From an uncultured Leucothrix sp. (lineage in GTDB: Bacteria > Pseudomonadota > Gammaproteobacteria > Thiotrichales > Thiotrichaceae), in assembly GCA_937923375.1 (NCBI GenBank), contig CALAJG010000223.1:1-18995 (forward strand): a stretch of DNA of 18,995 bases, written 5' to 3'. Positions within the stretch are counted from its first letter, which is position 1, and each line of letters opens with the position of its first letter. Shown one piece after another: positions 1 through 7,133 of this stretch. Under the pieces are notes generated by a model. The model was not told the DNA's origin. It searched no databases and saw only the letters and a program-made list of their open reading frames with translations. The translations under genes and the position numbers were made by a program.

Positions 1-54
1 ATTATAAGTAATGACTTTACTTGATATAATTTTAATTGATGGGACAAACGGTAT

Positions 55-95
55 CAATAGCACTAAGATTGAGCTCGTGTCTATTGCTATAAAAT
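55..95 (+). promoter_or_regulatory. Candidate promoter with inverted repeat upstream of the pil-chp operon
   Basis: A sigma-70-like pair is visible: TTGAGC at 69-74 and TAAAAT at 90-95, but the 15-bp spacer is short. An imperfect inverted repeat (CAATAGCAC at 55-63, GTGTCTATTG at 77-86) overlaps the -35 element and could be an operator or an RNA hairpin. Nothing else was recognised in bases 1-214. Low confidence because the spacing is poor, and transcription may start further upstream, outside the window. Confidence 0.2.
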
Positions 96-214
96 AGTGC
101 AGCAGAGCTAACCGACAATCCCCCTACTGTCAGGACTTAGCTAAGCTGCAAAACCCATATAGGGTCCAACCTATTCTACAAGTGGTTAACCCTAAAACCT
201 CAGGTACAACGACG

Positions 215-610
215 ATGAGTGCCGAAACGAAAAGCGTGATGAAAAGCGACACCGTTAATAAGATTCTGGTTGCGGAAGACTCTAAAACAGAACAAGTCCA
301 TCTTAAACAGCTGCTAGAGGCGTCTGGATACGAGGTGTCTGTTGCTGACTCTGGGGCTGCTGCCCTCGAAAGTATCGATAGCTTCAAACCTGATCTCATA
401 TTGATGGATATCATTATGCAAGAAGGCGATGGCTATCAAACCTGTCGAAAATTAAAGCGCAACGACGAAACTAAAAATATTCCTATCATCATGGTATCCA
501 GCAAAAGCAACGAGGTGGATAGAAAGTGGGCTTTAAAGCTAGGCGCGCTTGACTACATCGTCAAACCTTATGTTGATGCAGAATTGCTAAAACGAGTGGG
601 CGAAATCTAA
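215..610 (+). CDS. pilH: PilH-like single-domain response regulator
   Basis: Stand-alone CheY-type receiver of 131 residues with little beyond the domain. From the ATG at 215, the acidic pocket is E21-D22, the phospho-acceptor is D65 (in the LMDIIM strand), the switch Ser is S95 and the conserved Lys is K117 in a KPY motif. The segment EVDRKWALKLGA before that Lys resembles PilH of the Pseudomonas Pil-Chp system, and the position directly before a CheW (pilI) gene fits pilH. In Pil-Chp systems PilH receives phosphate from ChpA and tunes type IV pilus retraction and cAMP signalling. The reading frame also opens with a GTG at 182, which has no ribosome binding site; the ATG at 215 has AGG ten bases upstream, and an ATG at 239 is also possible. 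The next gene begins two bases after the stop. The receiver call is firm; the exact PilH role rests on synteny and similarity. Confidence 0.85.
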   Translation: MSAETKSVMKSDTVNKILVAEDSKTEQVHLKQLLEASGYEVSVADSGAAALESIDSFKPDLILMDIIMQEGDGYQTCRKLKRNDETKNIPIIMVSSKSNEVDRKWALKLGALDYIVKPYVDAELLKRVGEI

Positions 611-612
611 TC

Positions 613-1140
613 ATGAGTCAAGAAGTTCTAACTGCAGAAACGGAGCAGCCTAGCGTTTCAAGCTTCTACTATAGTATTGGGGATTTCAACATATTGCTGG
701 AATCTGGAATAAAGACCGAAATTATTGAAAAGCGTGACATTTTTCCCATACCTCACTCACCAACTTGGTGTCAGGGCATGATTAGTTTGCGCGGCAAGTT
801 GATACCAGTTGCAAATTTACACCAACTTTTTGATGGTTCCGATATAACAAAGTCTCAATGGCTATTGGTTATGGAAATAACCCCCTACCCCCCGATAGCC
901 ATTCTTATAGATCAGTTACCCATGCAACAGTTACTTAATAAAGAGCCCGTAGAAACCACAGATAACAGCAAACTTCCCCGATGGTTTGAATCAAGTATGT
1001 CAATCAACGACAAAAAACTGTATCGGGCTGACCATAGTAAGCTTCTTGCACAGCTAATTCAGGAGAATGAAATTTCCCGACTTGACTTACAAGAGCAGCA
1101 ATCTACCTCCAATCAAGATTCATCAGGACACAACGCATGA
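613..1140 (+). CDS. pilI: PilI-like CheW-domain adaptor
   Basis: A 175-residue protein with one CheW-like domain at roughly residues 16-152, followed by a polar, disordered tail rich in Gln, Ser and Asn. The diagnostic strand-turn WCQGMISLRGKLIPV at 52-66 matches the conserved CheW/PilI element where receptor and kinase dock. In Pil-Chp systems PilI couples the PilJ transducer to the ChpA kinase at the cell pole. The start lies 2 bp after the preceding stop and the stop overlaps the next start (ATGA at 1137-1140), so translation of the three genes is probably coupled. No strong Shine-Dalgarno is visible in front, which agrees with coupling. The CheW fold is clear; the name pilI is from its position between pilH-like and pilJ-like genes. 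Confidence 0.85.
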   Translation: MSQEVLTAETEQPSVSSFYYSIGDFNILLESGIKTEIIEKRDIFPIPHSPTWCQGMISLRGKLIPVANLHQLFDGSDITKSQWLLVMEITPYPPIAILIDQLPMQQLLNKEPVETTDNSKLPRWFESSMSINDKKLYRADHSKLLAQLIQENEISRLDLQEQQSTSNQDSSGHNA

Positions 1141-3008
1141 GCAAGCAGGCAAACAAAGCAATAAAAAGTGGCGCTATGTCTATCCGTTCACGCGTGGCGC
1201 TGTCGGTTACCGCGCCTTTACTCATATTGTTGCTGGTCAGTGTTATGAGCTTACTGGCGCTTAAAGATAGCTCGAAAGCACTGAGTAACCTTAACCAATC
1301 TACAGAACGTATCCACAAAACGACATTGGTAAAACGTGCGGTCCAGGATGACTTTCTCAACACGCTGAATTTAATCAAATCAGGCTCAGTCAAACATTCC
1401 GTAGGCTTATCGAGACTGGTGAATAACAGAAATAAATTTGTGCCGATTTGGGAGGACTTTATCAAGTCTGTCGAATCTGAAAGTCCGGCAGATGCGACCG
1501 AATTTAAAGCCGGTAAGGCGCATTTGGACGAGGGCCTTGATGAGTTGATGGGAGTGCTGTCGGCAAAAGGCACCGACATTGCTAAAGAGTTTAATTTTGC
1601 CACGCGCTACTATATTTTTGCAGACCCCGAGGCAACGGGTGCACCGCTGGATGTCATCTCTGAAATGGGCGATCGTTTACTTACTGCTCTAAATCTTCGG
1701 GTGCAGGGTAATCAGGAAAACAATCAGACAGTCTTCAATGAGTCAAAAAGCAATATTGACCTTTCTACCACTACCATTGCCACAATCATTTTACTCGGGT
1801 TAATTTTCATTATGATTGCAGGCATCATGCTGTATAACTCAATTGCAAAGCCAATAGAGCACTTAACAAATGTGGTTAATGAGCTTTCCTCAGGAAATGA
1901 TGACGTCCGCTCGCGTCTGGTGGGCAAAGACGAGTTAACTCAATTGGGTGACACTATCAACCTGATGGTAGATGAGCGAACGGCGCTGGAAAGCAAAGTG
2001 GCTCAGGATAATGAAGCCATAAACCATTCAGTATTCTCACTGCTGGAAGCAGTCTCTGATTTAAGCGACCGTGATTTAACGGTGCGTGCGCAGGTCACCG
2101 AAGATGCAACAGGGCCATTGGCCGATGCAATCAATCAACTGGCAGAAGACACTACTGAGGTTCTTGATAAAGTTAAAAATATCTCGCTATCGGTTGAGCA
2201 AACCTCTGATTCAGTTAACGAGCGTTCACAAACGGTCAACAAGTTGGCAACTGAAGAGCAGGCAGAAGCCAAGGAGACGGCTAAGCAGATTGAGCGTATT
2301 CGCAAACGTCTAACCAGTATTGCCCAGTCTGCAATTGAGACCAATGAAATCGCTGAGCAAACCTCTGGTGCTACTCAAAATGCATACGATTCCGTATCCA
2401 GATCTATGAGCAGTATGAGTGAGATCCGCAATACGGTTCAGGATACAGGTAAGCGTATCAAGCGATTGGGTGAACGATCGCAAGAAATCAACTACATTAC
2501 TGATATTATTAACGGCATCGCGGAGCGCACTACAGTGCTGGCTTTGAATGCCAACATGCAGGCAATGGCCGCTGGTGATGCAGGTAAAGGCTTTTCAGTT
2601 ATTGCTGATGAGATTCAACGGCTTGCAGAAAGTTCGCGTGAGTCGACCGAACAAATTTCTACTTTGGTTAAAAATATACAACAAGAAACTAAGTCAACCA
2701 TTGCGACCATGGACCACACAATTGAGCAAGTGGTTGAAGGTTCAACGCTGGCCGAAGAAGCAACCAGCCAAATGCAGAAGACGCTCGATGCAAATAATCA
2801 ACTCACAACATCAGTGAATGACATAGCTAGTGCTTCTCAAGAGCAAATGGAGATGAGTGAGACCTTGCAGGCACGTGCGAACCGAATCGTTGAAACTACC
2901 GATGCCACTGGTCAGGAAATGAGTTTGCTAGCACAATTAACCGGAGAAATGTCCAGTTATGCAAAGCAGCTGGTTGCGTCGGTTAACGTCTTTAAACTTA
3001 AATCCTAA
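1137..3008 (+). CDS. pilJ: PilJ-like methyl-accepting chemotaxis transducer
   Basis: Inner-membrane chemoreceptor of 623 residues. Visible parts are a first membrane helix at about 20-42, a periplasmic helical domain at 43-211, a second membrane helix at 213-233, a HAMP segment at 234-286, a second HAMP-like segment at about 298-346, and the cytoplasmic four-helix signalling bundle to the end. The hairpin tip around 456-500 carries RTTVLALNANMQAMAAG: the NxNMQA form replaces the usual NAAIEAARAG of classical chemoreceptors, which is typical of PilJ. No C-terminal CheR-tethering pentapeptide is present. Known PilJ proteins sense pilin or surface contact in the periplasm and signal through CheW to ChpA. 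The periplasmic part (about 170 residues) is shorter than the roughly 680-residue Pseudomonas PilJ would suggest. AGGA at 1125-1128 is a good ribosome binding site for the ATG that overlaps the pilI stop. Confidence 0.9.
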   Translation: MSKQANKAIKSGAMSIRSRVALSVTAPLLILLLVSVMSLLALKDSSKALSNLNQSTERIHKTTLVKRAVQDDFLNTLNLIKSGSVKHSVGLSRLVNNRNKFVPIWEDFIKSVESESPADATEFKAGKAHLDEGLDELMGVLSAKGTDIAKEFNFATRYYIFADPEATGAPLDVISEMGDRLLTALNLRVQGNQENNQTVFNESKSNIDLSTTTIATIILLGLIFIMIAGIMLYNSIAKPIEHLTNVVNELSSGNDDVRSRLVGKDELTQLGDTINLMVDERTALESKVAQDNEAINHSVFSLLEAVSDLSDRDLTVRAQVTEDATGPLADAINQLAEDTTEVLDKVKNISLSVEQTSDSVNERSQTVNKLATEEQAEAKETAKQIERIRKRLTSIAQSAIETNEIAEQTSGATQNAYDSVSRSMSSMSEIRNTVQDTGKRIKRLGERSQEINYITDIINGIAERTTVLALNANMQAMAAGDAGKGFSVIADEIQRLAESSRESTEQISTLVKNIQQETKSTIATMDHTIEQVVEGSTLAEEATSQMQKTLDANNQLTTSVNDIASASQEQMEMSETLQARANRIVETTDATGQEMSLLAQLTGEMSSYAKQLVASVNVFKLKS

Positions 3009-3030
3009 TGATTATGACTAACAGGCTGAG

Positions 3031-6030
3031 ATGACCACAATGACAGACAATAATATGGTAATCGCTGATGAGCTTGAAGATGTCGCTATGCAATTGGCGG
3101 GCCATGGAAAGTTAGCGGAAGATATTGATACACAAAGCGCCCAAGCCTTTGCAACCAGTGTAATAGACGAGTATCAACGCCTACAGCTTGCTAGTGATAT
3201 GCTGGAATATGATGCGCTTGAGCCTATTACCAGCTGGCTAATAGAGAACATCAACACAGCTAAAAACATACCTGTAATTCTCACTTTATTGCAGAATAAT
3301 GACCATTTATTCCAGTGGGCTGAGCTACTTGCAGCCAGTCTTCGTCAGCAGGACACGTTGCTATTACCCGATTTAACCAGCTGCCTGACCCATCCTGATT
3401 GGCCGGTCACTCTTGAGAGAGAGAAGCTTGAAACTTTTTTGTTATCACTTGCCGAAAACCAAGCACCTAAAGATGAGGACGATGCTGACCGGGAAAGCGA
3501 CGAAGAAAGCAGTGAACTTCTAACTGAGCAAGCACCGCCCGAATCGAAAGTATCGGCACCTCCGGAACAGGCTACAGCAAGCCCTACCACATCCGCTACA
3601 GCCCCACAAAGCCAGTATAAAATTGAATGGGACGAAGACGTACACCCAGAAATTCTCGACGCTTTCCTCAGCGATACACCTGATCAAATTAACGAATCGA
3701 CTGCTTTAATTCATAAAATCGCGAAGGGTCAGGCTTCGGCAGATGAACATAAGTTAGCTGCCAGACTTACCCATACGATTAAAGGTGCTAGTGGCGTAGT
3801 CGGTGTCACTTCACTGATCGCATTTACGCATCAGTTAGAGGAAATTTTAGAGCACTCTGTTGAGCACACACTAAATGCCGATACGCAGGAATTACTCTCG
3901 GCATCAGCAGATTGTTTAGATGGCATGGGCGAGGCTATGTTAAATCAACGCCCTCTCCCCAAAGAATTTGAGCCGTTGTTAGCAAGACTCGAAACGAAGG
4001 CAAAGAAACTCAAGATTGAGGACTCTTCAAAGTCAGTTGAAAGTGATGAAGATTTCCAAGAACCGGCAGTCATCAACTTTTCAACCCCACCACAGAAAAT
4101 TGCTGATGAAGTAAGCGAGAAAGTTAGCCCAGAACTAACGGAGCCGGACAATGAACTGCTTGCATCACAGCTTCTGGTAGACACCAGCTTCGAAACACCC
4201 GCTGACACGCCTGTGCGCGCTCGAGCTGTCAGGAGTAACGAGGCTACCATGAGGGTGCCTATTTCGTTGATTGATGATTTGCTAAATCTCGCAGAGGAGC
4301 TGGTGACCTCCACAAGCCAGGTCAATGACAAAGTAAAGTTTGTTTTAAAGCAAAACCAAGAGCTTAGGCAACAAGATGACCGACTTTCAGCAAATATGGA
4401 TGAACTTGAACAATCCATTGACACTCAATTTCAACAAGTTCGTCAACAGAATGCAGAGAACTCGGAGTTTGATCAGCTTGAGCTTGAAGTTTATAACGAA
4501 CTTCATAGCGTACATGGTTTACTTAGTGAAACTATCGCAGATAACCGTGAGATAGAACGCAGCATACAGGCGAATCTGCGTGATTTAAGCGACCAATTAC
4601 ACTCACAGCAACGTATCAACAGGGAGTTAAACGCAACTATTCTTGATACTCGCATGGAATCCTTAGATACATTGACCCCGAGGCTCGAAAGGATTGTAAG
4701 AGAAACTTGTCGCAGTACCGGTAAAAATGCTGAATTTATAATATCCGGCAACAATCTTGCGGTTGATACCGACATTCTTAAGGGACTAACCGATCCATTA
4801 CTTCATCTTCTGCGCAACGCTGTGGATCATGGGATTGAAAATAAAGAACAGCGACTTGCCAAAGGCAAACCAGAAATGGGGTCAATCGAACTAAATTTTC
4901 AACAAGATGGTCGTTATGTTTTGATGTCTTTGCGTGACGATGGTGCCGGAATTAATGCTGAAGCAATTCATCAACGAGCCATCAAGCAAAATATCGTTTC
5001 TGCTGACAAGCAGCTAAGTCAAATAGAAAAACTGCAGCTAATATTAGTTCCCGGATTCACGACACGTGAAACAGTAAGTGATATCTCTGGCCGTGGCGTT
5101 GGCATGGACGTTGTCAATGACGCAGTGTCTAAGCTTCGGGGAACGTTAGATTTTAAATCGACTCCAAACGAAAGTACCGAAGTGACCATTCGGCTGCCTC
5201 TGACTCTGGTTGCAGCGAACACTTTGATGGTTCAGGTTTCTGGTCGTACGGTAGCGGTTCCTGTTGATAGCATCGACCGACTTCACACCCTTGCAGCAAA
5301 TAATATTACCAATGATGAAGACCAGTTAACAACTCAGGTTGCTGATAAAACGTATCGAGTCAGGCGCTTATCGCAGCTACTTAAATGGGGTAATCCCCCT
5401 ATCGTTATTAGTGAAAGCTATAACGTCATTTTAATCGATCACAAGCAACAACAATATGCTTTGATAGTAGATTCTGTACTGCAACCCAGAGAGGTAGTGG
5501 TCAAGTCGCTTGCGCCTTGGTTAAGCAATATCCCCGGGGTTAATGGTGCCTGCTTATTAAGTGATGGTGCTGTGGCAGCTGTGCTAGATATTCCACGATT
5601 ATTACGGTTTGACGAACCTGACACGGCAGCGCACTCTACAGCTACAGTGACTGTGCCGGAGGTTACATCACAAATTGTACTGGTTGTTGATGACTCATTA
5701 AGCAACCGCAAAGCTTTAAGTATTACTGCAAAGCAGTTGGGATATCAGTCTGTTATGGCCAGCGATGGGGAGGAAGCACTCAAGTTAATGGCAGCACAAA
5801 TGCCTGATATCGTTCTTAGTGACTTGGAAATGCCACGGATGAATGGACTAGAGTTATCCCAAGCTATTCGTGCTTGGCCAGAAGCTCAACATATACCCAT
5901 TATTATGATAACTTCTCGTGCAACTTCAAAACACCGCGAACAAGCGCAGTTGGCCGGTGTAAATAGTTATATTGTGAAGCCAGTTGATCGCGATACACTT
6001 CAGAATCAGCTTAAAAAGTGGTTAAATTAA
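3031..6030 (+). CDS. chpA: ChpA/PilL-like hybrid chemosensory histidine kinase, compact form
   Basis: CheA-type hybrid kinase of 999 residues. Order of parts: an unrecognised helical region (about 10-145); an acidic/Pro-rich linker (146-195); one Hpt domain with phospho-accepting H248 in LTHTIKG; a linker; a dimerisation region (about 407-545, starting MRVPISLIDDLLNLAEELV, unusually Gln-rich and coiled-coil-like); an HATPase domain with N box at 593-602 (N596, H600), G1 box DDGAG at 636-640, GFTTRE at 675-680 and G2 box GRGVGMD at 687-693; a CheW-like domain (about 727-860); and a receiver (about 881-999) with D887-D888, phospho-acceptor D931, T961 and K983. It should phosphorylate the PilH-like and PilG-like receivers of this operon in response to PilJ. 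Pseudomonas ChpA is about 2500 residues with many Hpt domains, so this is a strongly reduced version. The start has AGG at 3023-3025; the gap to pilJ is 22 bp. Confidence 0.92.
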   Translation: MTTMTDNNMVIADELEDVAMQLAGHGKLAEDIDTQSAQAFATSVIDEYQRLQLASDMLEYDALEPITSWLIENINTAKNIPVILTLLQNNDHLFQWAELLAASLRQQDTLLLPDLTSCLTHPDWPVTLEREKLETFLLSLAENQAPKDEDDADRESDEESSELLTEQAPPESKVSAPPEQATASPTTSATAPQSQYKIEWDEDVHPEILDAFLSDTPDQINESTALIHKIAKGQASADEHKLAARLTHTIKGASGVVGVTSLIAFTHQLEEILEHSVEHTLNADTQELLSASADCLDGMGEAMLNQRPLPKEFEPLLARLETKAKKLKIEDSSKSVESDEDFQEPAVINFSTPPQKIADEVSEKVSPELTEPDNELLASQLLVDTSFETPADTPVRARAVRSNEATMRVPISLIDDLLNLAEELVTSTSQVNDKVKFVLKQNQELRQQDDRLSANMDELEQSIDTQFQQVRQQNAENSEFDQLELEVYNELHSVHGLLSETIADNREIERSIQANLRDLSDQLHSQQRINRELNATILDTRMESLDTLTPRLERIVRETCRSTGKNAEFIISGNNLAVDTDILKGLTDPLLHLLRNAVDHGIENKEQRLAKGKPEMGSIELNFQQDGRYVLMSLRDDGAGINAEAIHQRAIKQNIVSADKQLSQIEKLQLILVPGFTTRETVSDISGRGVGMDVVNDAVSKLRGTLDFKSTPNESTEVTIRLPLTLVAANTLMVQVSGRTVAVPVDSIDRLHTLAANNITNDEDQLTTQVADKTYRVRRLSQLLKWGNPPIVISESYNVILIDHKQQQYALIVDSVLQPREVVVKSLAPWLSNIPGVNGACLLSDGAVAAVLDIPRLLRFDEPDTAAHSTATVTVPEVTSQIVLVVDDSLSNRKALSITAKQLGYQSVMASDGEEALKLMAAQMPDIVLSDLEMPRMNGLELSQAIRAWPEAQHIPIIMITSRATSKHREQAQLAGVNSYIVKPVDRDTLQNQLKKWLN

Positions 6031-6034
6031 TTCC

Positions 6035-6904
6035 ATGAGCACTAACCACGGACATACATCGATAAGCTTGAAATTTCTTAATTTTGCCGAAGCGGATCGT
6101 GCGACTTTCGAGCGAGTGCTTAGTTTTTTCGAAGCAAGAGGAAACTCCTTTGAATTAACAGAAGCTAACAATGCTGACTTGATTGTTACAACGGATGATT
6201 ACAGTAACATCGAAGAAGCGTTAAATTTTCAACAAGATCAATTGTTAATCGTTGTTTCTGATGAAAAAAATTGTCCTTACGGTGATTTACAACTACAGAG
6301 ACCGTTGCTTGTCACCCGTGTCATGCGAGTCATGGAAGAAGCTGCGAAGCAGCATAGAAATCCTGAGGAAACCCGGAAGGCTCCCGTTGCTCCCGTTGCT
6401 CCCGTTGCTCCCGTTGCTCCCGTTGCTCCCGTTGCTCCCGTTGCTCCCGTTGCTCCCGTTGCTCCCGTTGCTCCCGTTGCTCCCGTTGCTACGCAGCCTG
6501 ATGCTGAGAAATCAGCAAATCAACAATACAATGCGTTAATTATTGACGACAATGCTGCAATCCGCAAACAGCTTGAGATTGAGTTACGAACCTCAGGCAT
6601 CCCAAGTCAAGCGGCAGAAAGTGGTGAACAAGCACTTGAGATGATTGGTACGAACGCCTATGACTTAATCTTTCTCGACATCATAATGCCGGGGATTGAT
6701 GGTTATGAAACTTGCGGGCAGATACGTAGCAATCCTGACCACAAGAAAACGCCAATTATCATGCTGAGTGGCAAAACAGCTCCTCTGGATGAAGTCAAAG
6801 GCGTCATCGCCGGTGCCACTACCTATCTTACGAAACCCATCAAACATGATCAGTTTCAGCAAGTGTTACAGCGAATTACCCGCTGGCTCAATGAGTTTCG
6901 TTAA
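6035..6904 (+). CDS. Response regulator: degenerate receiver-like N-terminus, APV-repeat linker, PilG-like receiver
   Basis: A 289-residue protein beginning 4 bp after chpA and so last in the operon. Residues about 8-103 have the alternating strand/helix rhythm of a receiver, but no acidic pocket or phospho-Asp could be placed, and the usual Lys-Pro is replaced by Arg-Pro (RPLLVTRVMRV); this looks like a pseudo-receiver. Residues 116-151 are twelve Ala-Pro-Val units, likely an extended proline-rich spacer. Residues about 165-289 are a complete receiver: D171-D172, phospho-acceptor D215, S245 and K267. The stretch from 239 to 268 (TPIIMLSGK...KG...YLTKP) is close to PilG, the Pil-Chp regulator that promotes pilus extension. 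It may therefore supply the PilG function at the distal end of the operon, with the N-terminal module as a docking domain. No gene symbol is given because this fusion is not the standard PilG. Confidence 0.85.
   Translation: MSTNHGHTSISLKFLNFAEADRATFERVLSFFEARGNSFELTEANNADLIVTTDDYSNIEEALNFQQDQLLIVVSDEKNCPYGDLQLQRPLLVTRVMRVMEEAAKQHRNPEETRKAPVAPVAPVAPVAPVAPVAPVAPVAPVAPVAPVAPVATQPDAEKSANQQYNALIIDDNAAIRKQLEIELRTSGIPSQAAESGEQALEMIGTNAYDLIFLDIIMPGIDGYETCGQIRSNPDHKKTPIIMLSGKTAPLDEVKGVIAGATTYLTKPIKHDQFQQVLQRITRWLNEFR
6380..6487 (+). repeat. Perfect 9-bp tandem repeat, 12 units (GCTCCCGTT)
   Basis: Twelve consecutive identical copies of GCTCCCGTT, with a partial GCT following, lie inside the last operon gene. 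Each unit encodes Ala-Pro-Val, so gain or loss of units keeps the frame and only changes linker length. The complete lack of synonymous variation points to recent expansion or ongoing slippage and homogenisation. Confidence 0.98.
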
Positions 6905-6910
6905 TCTATT

Positions 6911-6933
6911 TTAGTCACTTCCAAACTGACTAA
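6911..6933 (+). terminator. Weak hairpin after the pil-chp operon
   Basis: TTAGTCA at 6911-6917 and TGACTAA at 6927-6933 form a perfect 7-bp stem with a 9-base loop, beginning 7 bases after the stop codon. The stem is AT-rich and no clear T-run follows, so it is at best an inefficient terminator or a 3'-end-protecting hairpin. Confidence 0.3.
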
Positions 6934-6967
6934 TCCTAACTCACTACACTTTTCTCACCTCCTCTTA

Positions 6968-7052
6968 AAAATCAACTAATACTAAAGTCTAGTTTTATCT
7001 ATTATGGTCATGATATTGACGGTGACTTAATCCATTTAGTTAAAATCAACTA
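6968..7052. repeat. Pair of direct repeats AAAATCAACTA in the acs upstream region
   Basis: The 11-mer AAAATCAACTA occurs at 6968-6978 and again at 7042-7052, 74 bp apart (about seven helical turns). The second copy overlaps the candidate -10 element of acs. It could be a pair of regulator sites, or chance in AT-rich DNA. Confidence 0.3.
7016..7046 (+). promoter_or_regulatory. Candidate sigma-70 promoter of acs
   Basis: TTGACG at 7016-7021 and TAAAAT at 7041-7046 are separated by 19 bp, slightly long. Transcription would start near 7053 and give a leader of about 80 bases containing the 18-bp palindrome. No sigma-54-type site was seen. Confidence 0.35.
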
Positions 7053-7082
7053 GTTAAGCTGCTAACATAAACGCTGAGGATT

Positions 7083-7100
7083 AGAAACCGAACGGTTTCT
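7083..7100. promoter_or_regulatory. Perfect 18-bp palindrome in the acs leader (operator candidate)
   Basis: AGAAACCGAACGGTTTCT is a perfect inverted repeat (8-bp arms, 2-bp centre) ending 33 bases before the acs start codon. Its size and symmetry are those of an operator for a dimeric repressor, for example of the TetR family. With a 2-base centre it is a poor RNA hairpin and has no T-run, so a DNA site is more likely than a terminator. The cognate regulator is not in the window. Confidence 0.5.
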
Positions 7101-7133
7101 CAACCGAGTGATTACCCATGGAGAAATGTACTT

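Noticed and set aside
6..22. Short inverted repeat AAGTAA/TTACTT at the left edge
   Set aside because: Six-base AT-rich arms are expected by chance, and the context left of the window is unseen.
182..214. GTG start for the PilH-like regulator
   Set aside because: No ribosome binding site precedes it, and the added residues are outside the receiver domain; the ATG at 215 is preferred but not proven.
1103..1603. 166-residue open frame on the minus strand under pilJ
   Set aside because: Antisense to the start of a well-supported transducer gene, with no recognisable domain.
3945..4424. 159-residue open frame on the minus strand under chpA
   Set aside because: Ser-rich antisense shadow of a clearly conserved kinase gene, with no domain or ribosome binding site.
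6380..6487. CRISPR-like array
   Set aside because: Units are 9 bp, contiguous, without spacers and in frame with a protein; it is a coding minisatellite.
6252..6539. Leu/Pro-repeat open frame overlapping the 9-bp repeat
   Set aside because: It is the +1 frame reading of the same repeat inside a clear response regulator gene and has no start-site support.
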